A stretch of DNA of 64,000 nucleotides from an uncultured Eubacteriales bacterium (GTDB taxonomy: Bacteria; Bacillota; Clostridia; Christensenellales; Borkfalkiaceae), in contig UQHL01000005.1 of NCBI GenBank assembly GCA_900540805.1, positions 62,001 to 126,000 on the forward strand. The letters are read 5' to 3'. The notes under the pieces were generated by a model. That model was given only the letters and a program-made list of their open reading frames with translations. It had not been told where the DNA came from and did no database searches. The position numbers and the translations under genes were made by a program. Below are positions 23,561 to 32,541 of this stretch, in pieces. The first letter of the stretch is position 1, and every line of letters begins with the position of its first letter.

Positions 23561-24867
23561 GCAAAGCCCTTGACTATATCGAAAACCCGGACAAGACGGA
23601 CGGAAAAATGCTTGTGTCCTCTTTCGGCTGCTCCTATGAAACGGCAGATATTGAATTTGAATATACCTTGTCCCAAGCACTCCAAAAGGGGAACAATTTA
23701 GCCTTTCATCTGATACAGTCCTTTGAGCCGGGGGAAGTCGATTATCAGAAAGCCCATGAAATCGGAAAGCAGCTTGCCGACGCGGTAACAAAGGGGCAGC
23801 ATGAATATGTACTCACGACGCACATTGACAAAGGACACGTCCACAATCACATTATTTTCTGCGCCGTAAATTTCGTAGACCACCGCAAATATAATTCCAA
23901 CAAAAGGAGCTATTACGGCATACGGAACATGAGCGACAAGCTGTGTCGGGAAAATGGCTTGTCCGTCGTCGTTCCCGGCAAGGGCAGCAAGGGAAAGAGC
24001 TATGCGGAGTACCAGGCAGAAAAGACGGGTACAAGTTGGAAAGGCAAGCTAAAGATTGCCGTTGACGCGCTTATCCCCCAAGTTTCCAGTTTTGAGGAAT
24101 TGTTGCAGCGGTTACAGGCGGCGGGCTATGAGATAAAGCCGGGGAAATATGTGTCATGCCGCGCCCCCGGACAGGAACGCTTCACCCGTCTTAAAACCCT
24201 CGGCGCGGATTATACAGAGGAAGCCATAAGGGAACGGATAGCGGGCAGACGGGCAAAGGCGGCGAAAGCCCCCAGAGAGCAGCGCGGCGTTTCGCTGCTT
24301 ATCGACATTGAGAACAGTATCAAGGCGGCGCAGAGTAAGGGCTATGAACAGTGGGCGAAAATCCACAATCTGAAACAGGCAGCAAAGACCATGAATTTCT
24401 TGACGGAACATAAGATTGAACAGTACGCGGATTTAGTCAGCCGGATTGAAGAAATGGCAGCGGAAAGCGGACAGGCGGCAGACGCATTGAAGGACGCGGA
24501 AAAGCGGCTTGCGGACATGGCGGTGCTTATCAAGAATGTTTCCACCTACCAAAAGACAAAGCCCGTCTATGACGCATACCGCAAGGCAAGGAACAGGGAG
24601 AAGTACCGCGCCGGACAGGAACAGGCGATTATCCTACATGAAGCCGCCGCAAGGTCGCTGAAAGCGGCGGGCATTGCAAAGCTCCCGAACCTTGCCGCGC
24701 TGCAATCGGAATATGAAGCCCTCCAAGCGCAGAAAGAAGCCCTTTATGCCGACTATGGGAAGCTGAAAAAGAAAGTCCGGGAATACGATATTATCAAGCA
24801 GAACATTGACAGCATTTTACAGGCAGACAGGCAGCCGGAACGGGAAAAGGGAACAGAGCGCGGATAA
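23521..24867 (+). CDS. Relaxase/mobilization nuclease of ICE2 (MOBP, VirD2-like)
   Basis: A 448-residue relaxase. Motif I region has SLSKALDYIENP-like sequence with Tyr near residue 19, and the metal-binding motif HIDKGHVHNHIIF lies near residues 101-113, as in Tn1549-type relaxases. The C-terminal half is a long coiled coil rich in Lys, Ala and Glu. It nicks oriT and pilots the strand into the recipient. It is on the plus strand, opposite to the transfer operon, downstream of oriT copy 1. Confidence 0.92.
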   Translation: MAVTKIKPIKSTLSKALDYIENPDKTDGKMLVSSFGCSYETADIEFEYTLSQALQKGNNLAFHLIQSFEPGEVDYQKAHEIGKQLADAVTKGQHEYVLTTHIDKGHVHNHIIFCAVNFVDHRKYNSNKRSYYGIRNMSDKLCRENGLSVVVPGKGSKGKSYAEYQAEKTGTSWKGKLKIAVDALIPQVSSFEELLQRLQAAGYEIKPGKYVSCRAPGQERFTRLKTLGADYTEEAIRERIAGRRAKAAKAPREQRGVSLLIDIENSIKAAQSKGYEQWAKIHNLKQAAKTMNFLTEHKIEQYADLVSRIEEMAAESGQAADALKDAEKRLADMAVLIKNVSTYQKTKPVYDAYRKARNREKYRAGQEQAIILHEAAARSLKAAGIAKLPNLAALQSEYEALQAQKEALYADYGKLKKKVREYDIIKQNIDSILQADRQPEREKGTERG

Positions 24868-24930
24868 GGATAGCAAAATCCCCGCCGCTGTGCTATGATA
24901 GGGCTATCAAAAAGCAGAGGAGCGTTGAGC

Positions 24931-25182
24931 ATGGAAAACCAGAAAATGCCGGAATATGAAACCATACGCGCCGCCGTTGCCGGGGAAAAATGGGCGGTGG
25001 AGAAAGTCGTGGAGTGCTACAAGGACGAAATCGACAGGCTATCGACGGTAGCGGTCAGACAGCCGGACGGAAGCACGAAACAGGAAATCAACGAAGATAT
25101 GCGCCAGTCCATCACAAAGAAGCTGATAGAAGCCCTCCCGCAGTTCCCGCTTGAAGAAATGGAAAAGGGAAATGTCAGATAG
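24931..25182 (+). CDS. HTH_16-type small regulator, paralogue of the 19850 gene
   Basis: An 83-residue protein starting at ATG 24931 after GAGGAGCG. YETIRAAVAGEKWAVEKVVE, then DEIDRLST and D.RQSI.KKL.EALPQF follow the same pattern as the regulator at 19850-20116 and Tn916 Orf8-type proteins. It closes the plus-strand mobilization unit and is followed by a terminator. Role in controlling transfer is inferred from family and position. Confidence 0.7.
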   Translation: MENQKMPEYETIRAAVAGEKWAVEKVVECYKDEIDRLSTVAVRQPDGSTKQEINEDMRQSITKKLIEALPQFPLEEMEKGNVR

Positions 25183-25193
25183 GCAAAAAAAGA

Positions 25194-25238
25194 ACAGGGC
25201 GCGGAAGCCAGTATATGACTTCCGCGCCCTGTCTTTTT
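25194..25238. terminator. Bidirectional terminator between convergent operons
   Basis: ACAGGGCGCGGAAG pairs with CTTCCGCGCCCTGT around GCCAGTATATGA-type loop bases; T-run on the plus side and A-run on the left side. It separates the plus-strand mobilization genes from the minus-strand transfer genes. Confidence 0.85.
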
Positions 25239-25259
25239 ATGGGTGCTGTTTTCGTGAAT

Positions 25260-25371
25260 GTTACGCAGTAGAACGCCATTTTTGGGGGTAAAGGTATAAA
25301 GTATCGCCTATCCGATTTTCACGCCCGGAAAGCCCTGTAAATCAAGGGATTTTCCGCGCCTACTGCGTAAC
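25260..25371. repeat. 112-bp palindrome-ended element, copy 1
   Basis: Begins with GTTACGCAGTAG (25260-25271) and ends with its inverse CTACTGCGTAAC (25360-25371). A second element with identical ends, the same length and a related interior (GAACG near the left end, a CGCCCGG/CCGCGC-type core) lies at 44433-44544. The right end overlaps the last codons of the Cys-rich VLP gene. Non-coding otherwise. Confidence 0.75.
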
Positions 25372-25725
25372 AGGGGCGCGTCTTTTCCTCATGCGCTCGG
25401 CGGCTTGTCTGCGGGTGATACGTTTCCGGCAGACGGGGCAGTATTTGACACTGTTAGAGGTTGACGCAAAGAACGCGCCGCACTCGGTACATTTCTTCTT
25501 ATCCCCTGTCTGGTAAAGCTCCGCATAAAGCAGCCTGTCGGCGGGAAGCACCGCAACCCGGAACCACTTGCAGAGAAGCGAATAGGAAATGAGCTGCGGA
25601 CATACGCACTCGTCCCCGTCGTCCAGTAAGATACAGTTCCCGTTATCATAATTGCAGCACGTCCGGCGCACAAGGGCGTTGACTTTCCGGCTCTGGGGCG
25701 GCGTCAGCCGCTTAACCCCGTTCAT
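25360..25725 (-). CDS. Cysteine-rich VLP domain protein
   Basis: A 121-residue protein with two four-cysteine clusters: CCNYDNGNC...CVCPQ in the first half and CTECGAFFAST...KYCPVC in the second, the latter a zinc ribbon. RVAVLPADRLLYAELY contains the VLP segment that names the family, typical of Tn1549-like elements. Function unknown. It starts by a four-base overlap with the TTRAP gene. Confidence 0.85.
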   Translation of the reverse strand: MNGVKRLTPPQSRKVNALVRRTCCNYDNGNCILLDDGDECVCPQLISYSLLCKWFRVAVLPADRLLYAELYQTGDKKKCTECGAFFASTSNSVKYCPVCRKRITRRQAAERMRKRRAPVTQ

Positions 25726-25934
25726 ACTTCATCAGCGGCGTAAATGGGAAGCTCTGCAAATTCCGCTTCGGTCAAAGCGTCCACTTTGGAAAGGGTGCGC
25801 TTTGCAAGCTCCCGCATATCCGCGTCCATGTAGGGCAGCGCGGCGTTGACATTCTCAATCAAAGCCCGCTTGCCGCCCTCGTTGTAAATGCTCAAAAGGT
25901 TTGTTTCTTCAACAGTCAGTCTAATCATGCTCAT
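25722..25934 (-). CDS. Transposon-transfer assisting protein (TTRAP family)
   Basis: A 70-residue protein beginning MSMIRLTVEETNLLSIYNEG, followed by R.L..N..AALPY and a TEAEFAELP segment, the pattern of TTRAP proteins from Tn1549-like elements. The true start may be the second Met (25928). It overlaps its neighbours on both sides by ATGA, so it is part of one translational unit. Its biochemical activity is not known. Confidence 0.82.
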   Translation of the reverse strand: MSMIRLTVEETNLLSIYNEGGKRALIENVNAALPYMDADMRELAKRTLSKVDALTEAEFAELPIYAADEV

Positions 25935-26884
25935 ACCTCCATATCGTGATTTTTTGTTTTTGCCGCCGCCTTTTTCGGGGCGGTCTTTGCCTTGTCTGCT
26001 TTAAGCTGCGCCCGGATAGAGGGGCGGGGCTTCCTTATCTCCCTGTCCCGGTTCTCCCCCTTGTCAATCAGCGCATACGTCCCATGTCTGCCCTCGATTT
26101 TGGAAAAGGAAAGGGTCTTGTAGGGCAGCATGGAGAAAAGGCGGTCAGTGTCCTTTGTGGCTGCAAGCCGCATGAACGCCGGGGAAAGCTCTGCCATGAA
26201 ATGGGTCTTGTTCGGGCTGTTCGGCTCGTAATGCCGCTTCATTTCCCGCACAATGCGCCGCGCTTCCGTTTCAATCAGCCCGTCCCGCAAAGCGGCAATA
26301 TGCGCCTTGAAATCCCCCGGCGAAAGCTGCTCCCGGCTGCGCCGTTCTTCCTGTAAGAGCGATTGCAGCGCGTCCGGGTCGTTGGGTACGGCTTCAAAGC
26401 GTTCAAATTTCCCAAGCTGCGGGTCTGGGGTTCCGTCAAAATATCTCCCGGCTTCCTGTACCCTTTCCCCATGCTCATAAATCAGCTTCACCGTATCGGC
26501 GGGCAGCTCCTTTTCCTTGACGCGCTCATAATGTTTAGAGTAGTCCAGTTCGTACAGATTGCCCTTGATTTTCCCGCGCTCCTTTCCCGTCAGCTCGATT
26601 GCATAGGCAAGAACGCGGTCGCTTGTCTGCTCCATGTAGAAACGCCATGTGTTGTGGGGCGCGGTGTCTTTGAGGAAAACGTCGCGCTCCCGGAAACAGT
26701 GCGTCCCGGACGGGCGGCAGAACCACAAAAGTGTTTTGTCCTCCCTGTGGGGGCTTGCCGCCGCCTTTGCGATAATCTCTTTGTCAATGTCTAAGTCGCT
26801 CTGGTAAAAGCCTGTGTTCTGCTTCATAATCGCTTCAAGGGAAGCAAACAAATCCATGTTTTCAAATTTGCTCTGTTCCGGCAT
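25931..26884 (-). CDS. Conserved ICE protein, DUF4316-like
   Basis: A 317-residue protein with RBS GGAAAGGAGCTGA before ATG 26884. It ends in a basic tail with KPRPSIRAQLKADK, a motif also present at the end of the neighbouring polyprotein (KPSIRAQLRADK). The middle contains WRFYMEQTSDRVLAYAIEL and a coiled central part. Family assignment to a DUF in Tn1549-like elements is tentative. It lies between the polyprotein and TTRAP genes and is probably co-expressed for entry into a new host. Confidence 0.6.
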   Translation of the reverse strand: MPEQSKFENMDLFASLEAIMKQNTGFYQSDLDIDKEIIAKAAASPHREDKTLLWFCRPSGTHCFRERDVFLKDTAPHNTWRFYMEQTSDRVLAYAIELTGKERGKIKGNLYELDYSKHYERVKEKELPADTVKLIYEHGERVQEAGRYFDGTPDPQLGKFERFEAVPNDPDALQSLLQEERRSREQLSPGDFKAHIAALRDGLIETEARRIVREMKRHYEPNSPNKTHFMAELSPAFMRLAATKDTDRLFSMLPYKTLSFSKIEGRHGTYALIDKGENRDREIRKPRPSIRAQLKADKAKTAPKKAAAKTKNHDMEV

Positions 26885-26887
26885 GGG

Positions 26888-29800
26888 TCAGCTCCTTTCC
26901 AAGTCCTGTGACTTCTGCTTTGCGTTTTTCTTCTGTGCCTTTTCCTTGTCGGCTCTAAGCTGCGCCCGGATAGAGGGTTTCTTTTCCGGCTTCGCTCCCT
27001 TGCCGCGCTCCTTGTCGGCTTTGACAGCGTTAGCCAGGTCAACAAGGGAAATCTGCTCGCCCGCCTTTACCTTTGCTTCCAGTTCGTCAACGGTGGGGGT
27101 GTTGTTGATGATACCGTCAATCATGTTCCCGTTCTGCTCTGTGGTCTGCTCGGCGGTTTTCAAGGGATTGTCCCGCTGCGCCTGTTCTGCGGCAACGGCA
27201 AACGCCCGCGTCCCATTCCCCATAATCAGATACTTTCCGTCGTCCGACTGGTGGTGAAAGCCATATCCGGCGGCTTCTATCTGCTCCCGGCTCATGGCGG
27301 TCACATGGAAAGTCCCCCTCGGTGTCTTGACAGTTTCGCCCGTTTCCAAGTCGTCCGGGGTAAGCTGCTTTTGCTCCTGTAAAAACTCCGGCACTTCCCG
27401 AAAACCTACACTGTCAACGAAATGCGCCGCGTCCTGTCCGTCCTGATGAAGCACTACCACGTCGGAAACGGAAAGGCTGTGTCCCTTAAAATCTTTGGGG
27501 TGGTCGATATTGAAACAGGTGTAAATATCTTCAAGGGAAGTTTCCGGCGCAAGGGGCGCGGAATAGACAAGCTCATAGTTCGCCCTGTCAACCACATTTC
27601 CCGCCGCCTGCAGGCGGTCGTATGGCTCAAAGCGGAAATCCCTTGTTTCGTCCCCGCCCTTTATCTGGTAAATGGAAAAGGTGTCTTTGTCCTGTCCGGC
27701 GGTCTGCGCCGTTTCCTGTGCCTTTGCGTAAAGCTGCTTCACGTCGCCCTCGGTCAGCTCGCCGCTTTTGAGCTGCCCCATAAGCTCGCGGCATTTCTCC
27801 GGCGTTCCCGTATAAAGCACGTCGCCCATTTTCGCCCGCCCGTTCTCCTGTGTCACATAGGCTTGCAAGAGGTAGCTGTTTTCCCGGCTGTCGCTGTAAG
27901 GGTTCCGGCGCACTCTGTAAATCGTTTCCGGGGTAAAGGCTTCTTTCGGGGCTGCGCCCGCTTTTTCCTGTGCGCCGGATTTTCCCGGTGCGGCTGCTTC
28001 CGGATCCGGCTTCTCCGGCGCGGCTTCCTGTCCCTCTCTGGTGGGCTGCTCCTGTCCGGCGGTCTGCTCCTTGTCCTGTGCCTTTTGCAGCTCCGCTAAG
28101 TTCTCGTCTATGGAATTGATAATCTCGGCGGCTGCGCTGCGTATCGTTTCAAGGGAGCTTTTCAGCTCGGACAGCTCCCGCCCGCTGCTCCACCCGGCGA
28201 CATAGCCGAAAGAGTAGTCCGACGTGTCAAGCCCGTAATGTTGGCAGACAGTATAGGCGACGCTTTCCGCTTCGACTTCGCGGGTGCGGCGGTCAACGTG
28301 GGGCTGCTGCTCGTCCTTTGGCGCGTTGAGGTCAATGTCGTGCAGCTTCGCATGGGCGATTTCGTGAATAGCGGTCTTTAAGGTCTGTAATTCGCTCATG
28401 CCCTCGTTGATAGCAATGCGCTTGTCCTCCAAGTGGTAGTAGCCATGAGAGCCGCCCTCGATATTCTCAAAGGCGATAGGAACGGGGGAAGTCTTTTCAA
28501 GGGCTGCGAAAAAATCCTTGTAGCGGTCAACGTCGCCTGTCAGCTCGTCAACCGCAATGTCCGGCAGCTCCTTTCCCTCGGTCTGGGAAACGTCAAAGAC
28601 GGATACCACCTTGTAGGCGGGTATGGTGACTTCCTTTTCCTCGGTGACGGGCTTCCCGTCCTTGCCGATAACGGGCTTCTGCGTGTGCGGGTCGATTTTC
28701 TGCATTTCCTGTTTGATTTTATAGGGTGACGGAGCAATGATTTTAATTCCCTTTTGCCCTTTCATCACGTTTCGTTCAAAGTTGTTCTTCCAAGCGGAAA
28801 AGCCCGCCACAAGGGAAGCGTCCGGCTTCTGCATGGCGATAAGGACGGTGTTTCGGAAGCTGTAATTATGGAATTTTGACATGACTTTCAGATATTCCCG
28901 GTAACGCTCGCTGTCAAAGAGTTCCGCAATACCCTGTTCCAGACGGTCGGTAATCTCTTTGAGCTTTTCGGCGGGCTTCTCGCTCGTCAGCACGATAGGG
29001 ATAACCGGGCGCGGCTCCTGTGGCTGCTCTGCGGTCTGCGCCGTTCTCTGCCCCGGCGCGGCTGCGTCCATTTCTACCTTTGACGGGTCGGGTCTTTCCG
29101 GCTGCGGGGGCTGCGGCGTTACCCGGTATTCCTCCGGCACGTCGCGCCCGTCGTACCATTCTGTAAAGGTGTTGCGGTTGTTGTAGATATAGCCCTTTTC
29201 GGTAAACATACCGTCGTCGTTAATGGAAGCGTCCCGCCCGTATTCCTCATACATGAAATACTTTTTCGCTTCTTCGGGAAGTTCCGGTTCTTCCAGTTCA
29301 TCAACCAGATAACGCCCGTATTCTTCTTCATTGTGGACGGACGGATAAATCCAGTAGCAGTCAAGGTTCTGTGCAAGGTTGATAATGTCCTGTAAGCTGT
29401 CGGCATGGTCGCCGTATTCAATGGCTGCAATGAATTTCTCCCGGTCGTCGTCAAACTGCATTTCCAAGAGCTTCCCTAAATAGTTCAGCTCGTCGGGGTG
29501 GGAATACTCGCTTAAATGCTCCGTCAAGCCGGGGATAGTGGATTGAAATTCTGTGAAATGCCATTCCTCATAGTGCTTGAAGTCAATCCCGATACGGTCA
29601 AAGACTTCTTTCAGATGTTCGGCAGTCGTGGGGAATGTCACCCATTCGCCCGCGGGTCTGCCCTCGGTGTACTTCCCAAGATTGGAAAGATAGCCGCTTA
29701 AAATCGGTTCTGCCATTTGTTCGCTCCTTTCTTTTTCAATCATGCGGTGCATAAGCTCAAAATCCTCAATGCTCATGCTCCCGTCAAATACATAGGGGTT

Positions 29801-30214
29801 AAAATCCTCCCCGTCCCGGTAGGGCTTTTCGGAAAAGGGAAGCCCCGCTTCATGGGCGGCTGCCCTCGCTTCCTCGATAACCTCCGGGGGAAGCCTGTCG
29901 TCATGCGCTCCGATAAAACCGTCAATGTCGTTCATGCTGTTTTCGTAGTGGTAACGCACTCCGGCGGTCAGCTCGTCAAGGCTCATGTCCTCGCCTAAAT
30001 GCCCGCAATAGTAGCCGTTTAAGATAACGGCGGCGGGGTCAATGCTTTTTATTTCCTCTAACCGGCTCCTGTCCTCCGGGTAGAGCGTATCGTCCATATC
30101 AAGATGAAAATATTCCGCGTTCCATGAACGCCCCTGTTTCCAGAACGCCACCCATGCGATACCGTCCCTAAGCTCGTCTTGATAGTCCTTTACGGTGTCC
30201 CGTAAACTTGCCAT
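26888..30214 (-). CDS. Multi-domain anti-restriction/ssDNA-binding polyprotein (ArdA + ArdC + zincin + YodL)
   Basis: A 1108-residue fusion. Residues about 1-165 form a small polyvalent-protein domain; about 167-365 is ArdA-like (LGKYTEGRPAGEWVTFP, YDDREKFIAAIE-type acidic segments), a DNA-mimic that blocks type I restriction; about 410-560 is ArdC-N, ssDNA binding (FHNYSFRNTVLIAMQ); near residue 615 HEIAHAKLH is a zincin metallopeptidase motif; about 860-1000 is YodL-like (FSIYQIKGGDETRDFRF). Start ATG 30214 follows AAAGGAGG. Such proteins can protect incoming single-stranded DNA. Domain limits are estimates. Confidence 0.82.
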   Translation of the reverse strand: MASLRDTVKDYQDELRDGIAWVAFWKQGRSWNAEYFHLDMDDTLYPEDRSRLEEIKSIDPAAVILNGYYCGHLGEDMSLDELTAGVRYHYENSMNDIDGFIGAHDDRLPPEVIEEARAAAHEAGLPFSEKPYRDGEDFNPYVFDGSMSIEDFELMHRMIEKERSEQMAEPILSGYLSNLGKYTEGRPAGEWVTFPTTAEHLKEVFDRIGIDFKHYEEWHFTEFQSTIPGLTEHLSEYSHPDELNYLGKLLEMQFDDDREKFIAAIEYGDHADSLQDIINLAQNLDCYWIYPSVHNEEEYGRYLVDELEEPELPEEAKKYFMYEEYGRDASINDDGMFTEKGYIYNNRNTFTEWYDGRDVPEEYRVTPQPPQPERPDPSKVEMDAAAPGQRTAQTAEQPQEPRPVIPIVLTSEKPAEKLKEITDRLEQGIAELFDSERYREYLKVMSKFHNYSFRNTVLIAMQKPDASLVAGFSAWKNNFERNVMKGQKGIKIIAPSPYKIKQEMQKIDPHTQKPVIGKDGKPVTEEKEVTIPAYKVVSVFDVSQTEGKELPDIAVDELTGDVDRYKDFFAALEKTSPVPIAFENIEGGSHGYYHLEDKRIAINEGMSELQTLKTAIHEIAHAKLHDIDLNAPKDEQQPHVDRRTREVEAESVAYTVCQHYGLDTSDYSFGYVAGWSSGRELSELKSSLETIRSAAAEIINSIDENLAELQKAQDKEQTAGQEQPTREGQEAAPEKPDPEAAAPGKSGAQEKAGAAPKEAFTPETIYRVRRNPYSDSRENSYLLQAYVTQENGRAKMGDVLYTGTPEKCRELMGQLKSGELTEGDVKQLYAKAQETAQTAGQDKDTFSIYQIKGGDETRDFRFEPYDRLQAAGNVVDRANYELVYSAPLAPETSLEDIYTCFNIDHPKDFKGHSLSVSDVVVLHQDGQDAAHFVDSVGFREVPEFLQEQKQLTPDDLETGETVKTPRGTFHVTAMSREQIEAAGYGFHHQSDDGKYLIMGNGTRAFAVAAEQAQRDNPLKTAEQTTEQNGNMIDGIINNTPTVDELEAKVKAGEQISLVDLANAVKADKERGKGAKPEKKPSIRAQLRADKEKAQKKNAKQKSQDLERS

Positions 30215-30344
30215 AGTGAAAAACCTCCTTTCTCTGCGGCAGCGTCATAAGCTGCATTTTTTGGCTGCATGGTCTACTACGGGTACGCCCGCATTTCTGC
30301 CAAATATTTTTGAAAATTTTTAGAGGGTGAAGCCCTCCGCAAAA

Positions 30345-30444
30345 GAGGGTTTGGGAAACTTCCCAACAAGCAAAATCCCCGTCCGGCGCGTCAGCGTCGC
30401 AACGGGGATTTACGGAAGTGGGTACCCGCTTCCTATGCTTGCTA
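30345..30444 (-). other. oriT-like region, copy 2, inverted
   Basis: A 100-base segment on the minus strand with the same flanks as copy 1: TAGCAAGCATAGGAAGCGGG and TACCCACTTCCGTA at one side, TTGCTTGTTGGGAAG and TCCCAAACCCTC at the other. Its centre, AAATCCCCGT...ACGGGGATTT, forms a perfect stem different from copy 1. It overlaps the topB stop codon. The gap 30215-30441 has no gene. Confidence 0.62.
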
Positions 30445-32541
30445 TTCCAGTTCTTTGTCCTTTGAAATGGTTACTTTGTAATTCACATACTTACCGCCCG
30501 TATCAGCTAAAAGCACCGTTCCGTCATAGGTTTTGCCCGTTTTTACGGAATACAGCTTTTTGACTTTTGCCTTGCCGGATTTCAAGAGTGCGGCGGCAAT
30601 CTTCGGGGTAAAGACAGTTTTTCGTTCTTCAAAGAAGCGGTCATTTTTCCACATGGTAAAGCTGCACTCTTTGTTGGAACAGTAGTAGTTTTTCTTCCCC
30701 TCATAGACCGGGGATTTACAGCGGGGGCATTTTCCAAGCTCTGTTTTCTCTGTCTTGAAAAGCTCCTGTTTCTCGCCTAACACGGAAGCATAGGTTTTTA
30801 CAAGCTCCTGCGCCATTGCTTCAATTCCCTGCATGAAAGCGGCAGGGTCGGCGTTGCCCTTTGCAATCTGCGTCAGATTGTTTTCCCATGCAGCCGTAAG
30901 CTGCGGAGAAGTTAAGCTGTCCGGCAGGACGCAGACAAGGCTTGTGCCGTCTTTGGTGGGAAGTAGCTGCTTGCCCTTGCGCTCCACAAAGCCGCCTTTC
31001 ACTAACTTTTCAATGACAGCGGCGCGGGTGGCAGGCGTACCAAGCCCCCGGCGTTCTGCGTCCGGGTCGGTGTCCTCATTTCCGGCGCGTTCCATAGCAG
31101 AAAGTAAGGACGCTTCATTGTGGGGCTTCGGCGGCGTCGTTTCATGCTCCGAAACCGCTGCGGCAGGATTTTCAAAGGTCTGCCCCTCGGTATAATCCGG
31201 CACATCTAACGCAAGTTCGTTTTCCTCGTCGTCGCTGTCCGGCTTCTTTTTGAGGGTAGCCCGGTAAAGCCGTTCCATGTCTTTCCACCCGGCAGCGATT
31301 ACCGTCTTGCCCCTTGCCGTAAATTCATGGTCGGCGCAGGAGAATACCGCAGTTACCGCTTCGTAAACGTGCGGCTCTGCGGTCGCCATGAGTAGACGCG
31401 CCCCGGTAAGGATAAGAATATTTCTTTCACTTTCCGGCAGCGTAGTAAGGTCAGTTTTTGCAAGTTCCATAGTGGGAATGATTGCATGGTGGTCTGATAC
31501 CTTTTTGCTGTTCAGCACCTTTGCAAGCTCCGGCGTAAAGGAAACGCCCTCCATAAAAGGCAGCTTGCCGCAGAGAAGCGTTACAATGCTTTTTGCCGTG
31601 TCGCCCATGTCGTCAGTAAGGAAATTGCTGTCCGTTCTCGGATAGGTCAAGAGCTTCTTTTCATAAAGGGTTTGTGCAAGGTCAAGGGTCTGCTTTGCCG
31701 TGTACCCGTAAATACGGTTTGCTTCCCTTTGCAGAGAAGTAAGGTCAAAGAGCTTCGGGGGTGCAACGGTTTTCTTTTCACGGGTCAAGGAAGTACAGAC
31801 AGCCGCAGACTCTTCGCAGGCCGCTTTCAGTTTGCCCGCTTCATCAGCGGCGCAGATCTTCGCGCTTGCCGCTTCTGCGCCGGGGAGCATAAGGCGCACA
31901 TGGTAATATTTTTCTTTCTTGAAGTTCATAATGGCAGCGTCCCGGTCTACAAGCATTTTTAGGGTTGGGGTCTGAACGCGCCCCACGTTCAAGGTTTTTC
32001 TATACAGGCAGGAGAAAAGGCGGGTCGCGTTAATCCCGATAAGCCAGTCAGCCTTTGCCCTGCATAATGCGGAATGATAGAGGGCGGCATACCCGCGTCC
32101 GTCCTTCAGATTGTCAAAACCGCTTTTGATTGCGCCCGTTTCCATTGAGGAAATCCAAAGACGGGTAAAGGGCTTCTTGCAGCCCGCCATTTCATAGACA
32201 AAGCGGAAAATCAACTCGCCCTCGCGTCCTGCGTCGCAGGCGTTCACAACTTCCGAAACGTCGGCGCGGTGCATGAGGTCTTTTAAGATTTTGAATTGCT
32301 TTCCCTTGTCAGCAGCTACGGTGTACTGCCATTCCTGCGGCAGAATAGGTAAGCTGTCATAGCTCCATTTCCTGTACTGTTCTCCATAGGCGGCAGCTTC
32401 GGAAAGCTGTACCAAATGTCCGATACACCATGAAATGATGTACTCGCCGTTTTCAATATATCCGTCTTTTTTCCCCGTAACGCCGAGGGCGGCGGCAACC
32501 GCCGCCCCGACGCTGGGTTTCTCACAAATCACTAACTTCAT
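30442..32541 (-). CDS. topB: Type IA DNA topoisomerase (TopB-like)
   Basis: A 699-residue topoisomerase III. The Toprim domain starts MKLVICEKPSVGAAVAAALG with CDAGREGELIFR near residue 103; INATRLFSCLYRKTLNVGRV and QTPTL form domain III and the active-site Tyr lies in LLTYPRTDSNFL near residue 300. A C-terminal zinc ribbon CPRCKSPVYEGKKNYYC near residue 600 is complete. It relaxes or decatenates strands during ICE replication and transfer. It overlaps the DUF4366 gene by four bases, inside the minus-strand transfer operon. Confidence 0.95.
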   Translation of the reverse strand: MKLVICEKPSVGAAVAAALGVTGKKDGYIENGEYIISWCIGHLVQLSEAAAYGEQYRKWSYDSLPILPQEWQYTVAADKGKQFKILKDLMHRADVSEVVNACDAGREGELIFRFVYEMAGCKKPFTRLWISSMETGAIKSGFDNLKDGRGYAALYHSALCRAKADWLIGINATRLFSCLYRKTLNVGRVQTPTLKMLVDRDAAIMNFKKEKYYHVRLMLPGAEAASAKICAADEAGKLKAACEESAAVCTSLTREKKTVAPPKLFDLTSLQREANRIYGYTAKQTLDLAQTLYEKKLLTYPRTDSNFLTDDMGDTAKSIVTLLCGKLPFMEGVSFTPELAKVLNSKKVSDHHAIIPTMELAKTDLTTLPESERNILILTGARLLMATAEPHVYEAVTAVFSCADHEFTARGKTVIAAGWKDMERLYRATLKKKPDSDDEENELALDVPDYTEGQTFENPAAAVSEHETTPPKPHNEASLLSAMERAGNEDTDPDAERRGLGTPATRAAVIEKLVKGGFVERKGKQLLPTKDGTSLVCVLPDSLTSPQLTAAWENNLTQIAKGNADPAAFMQGIEAMAQELVKTYASVLGEKQELFKTEKTELGKCPRCKSPVYEGKKNYYCSNKECSFTMWKNDRFFEERKTVFTPKIAAALLKSGKAKVKKLYSVKTGKTYDGTVLLADTGGKYVNYKVTISKDKELE

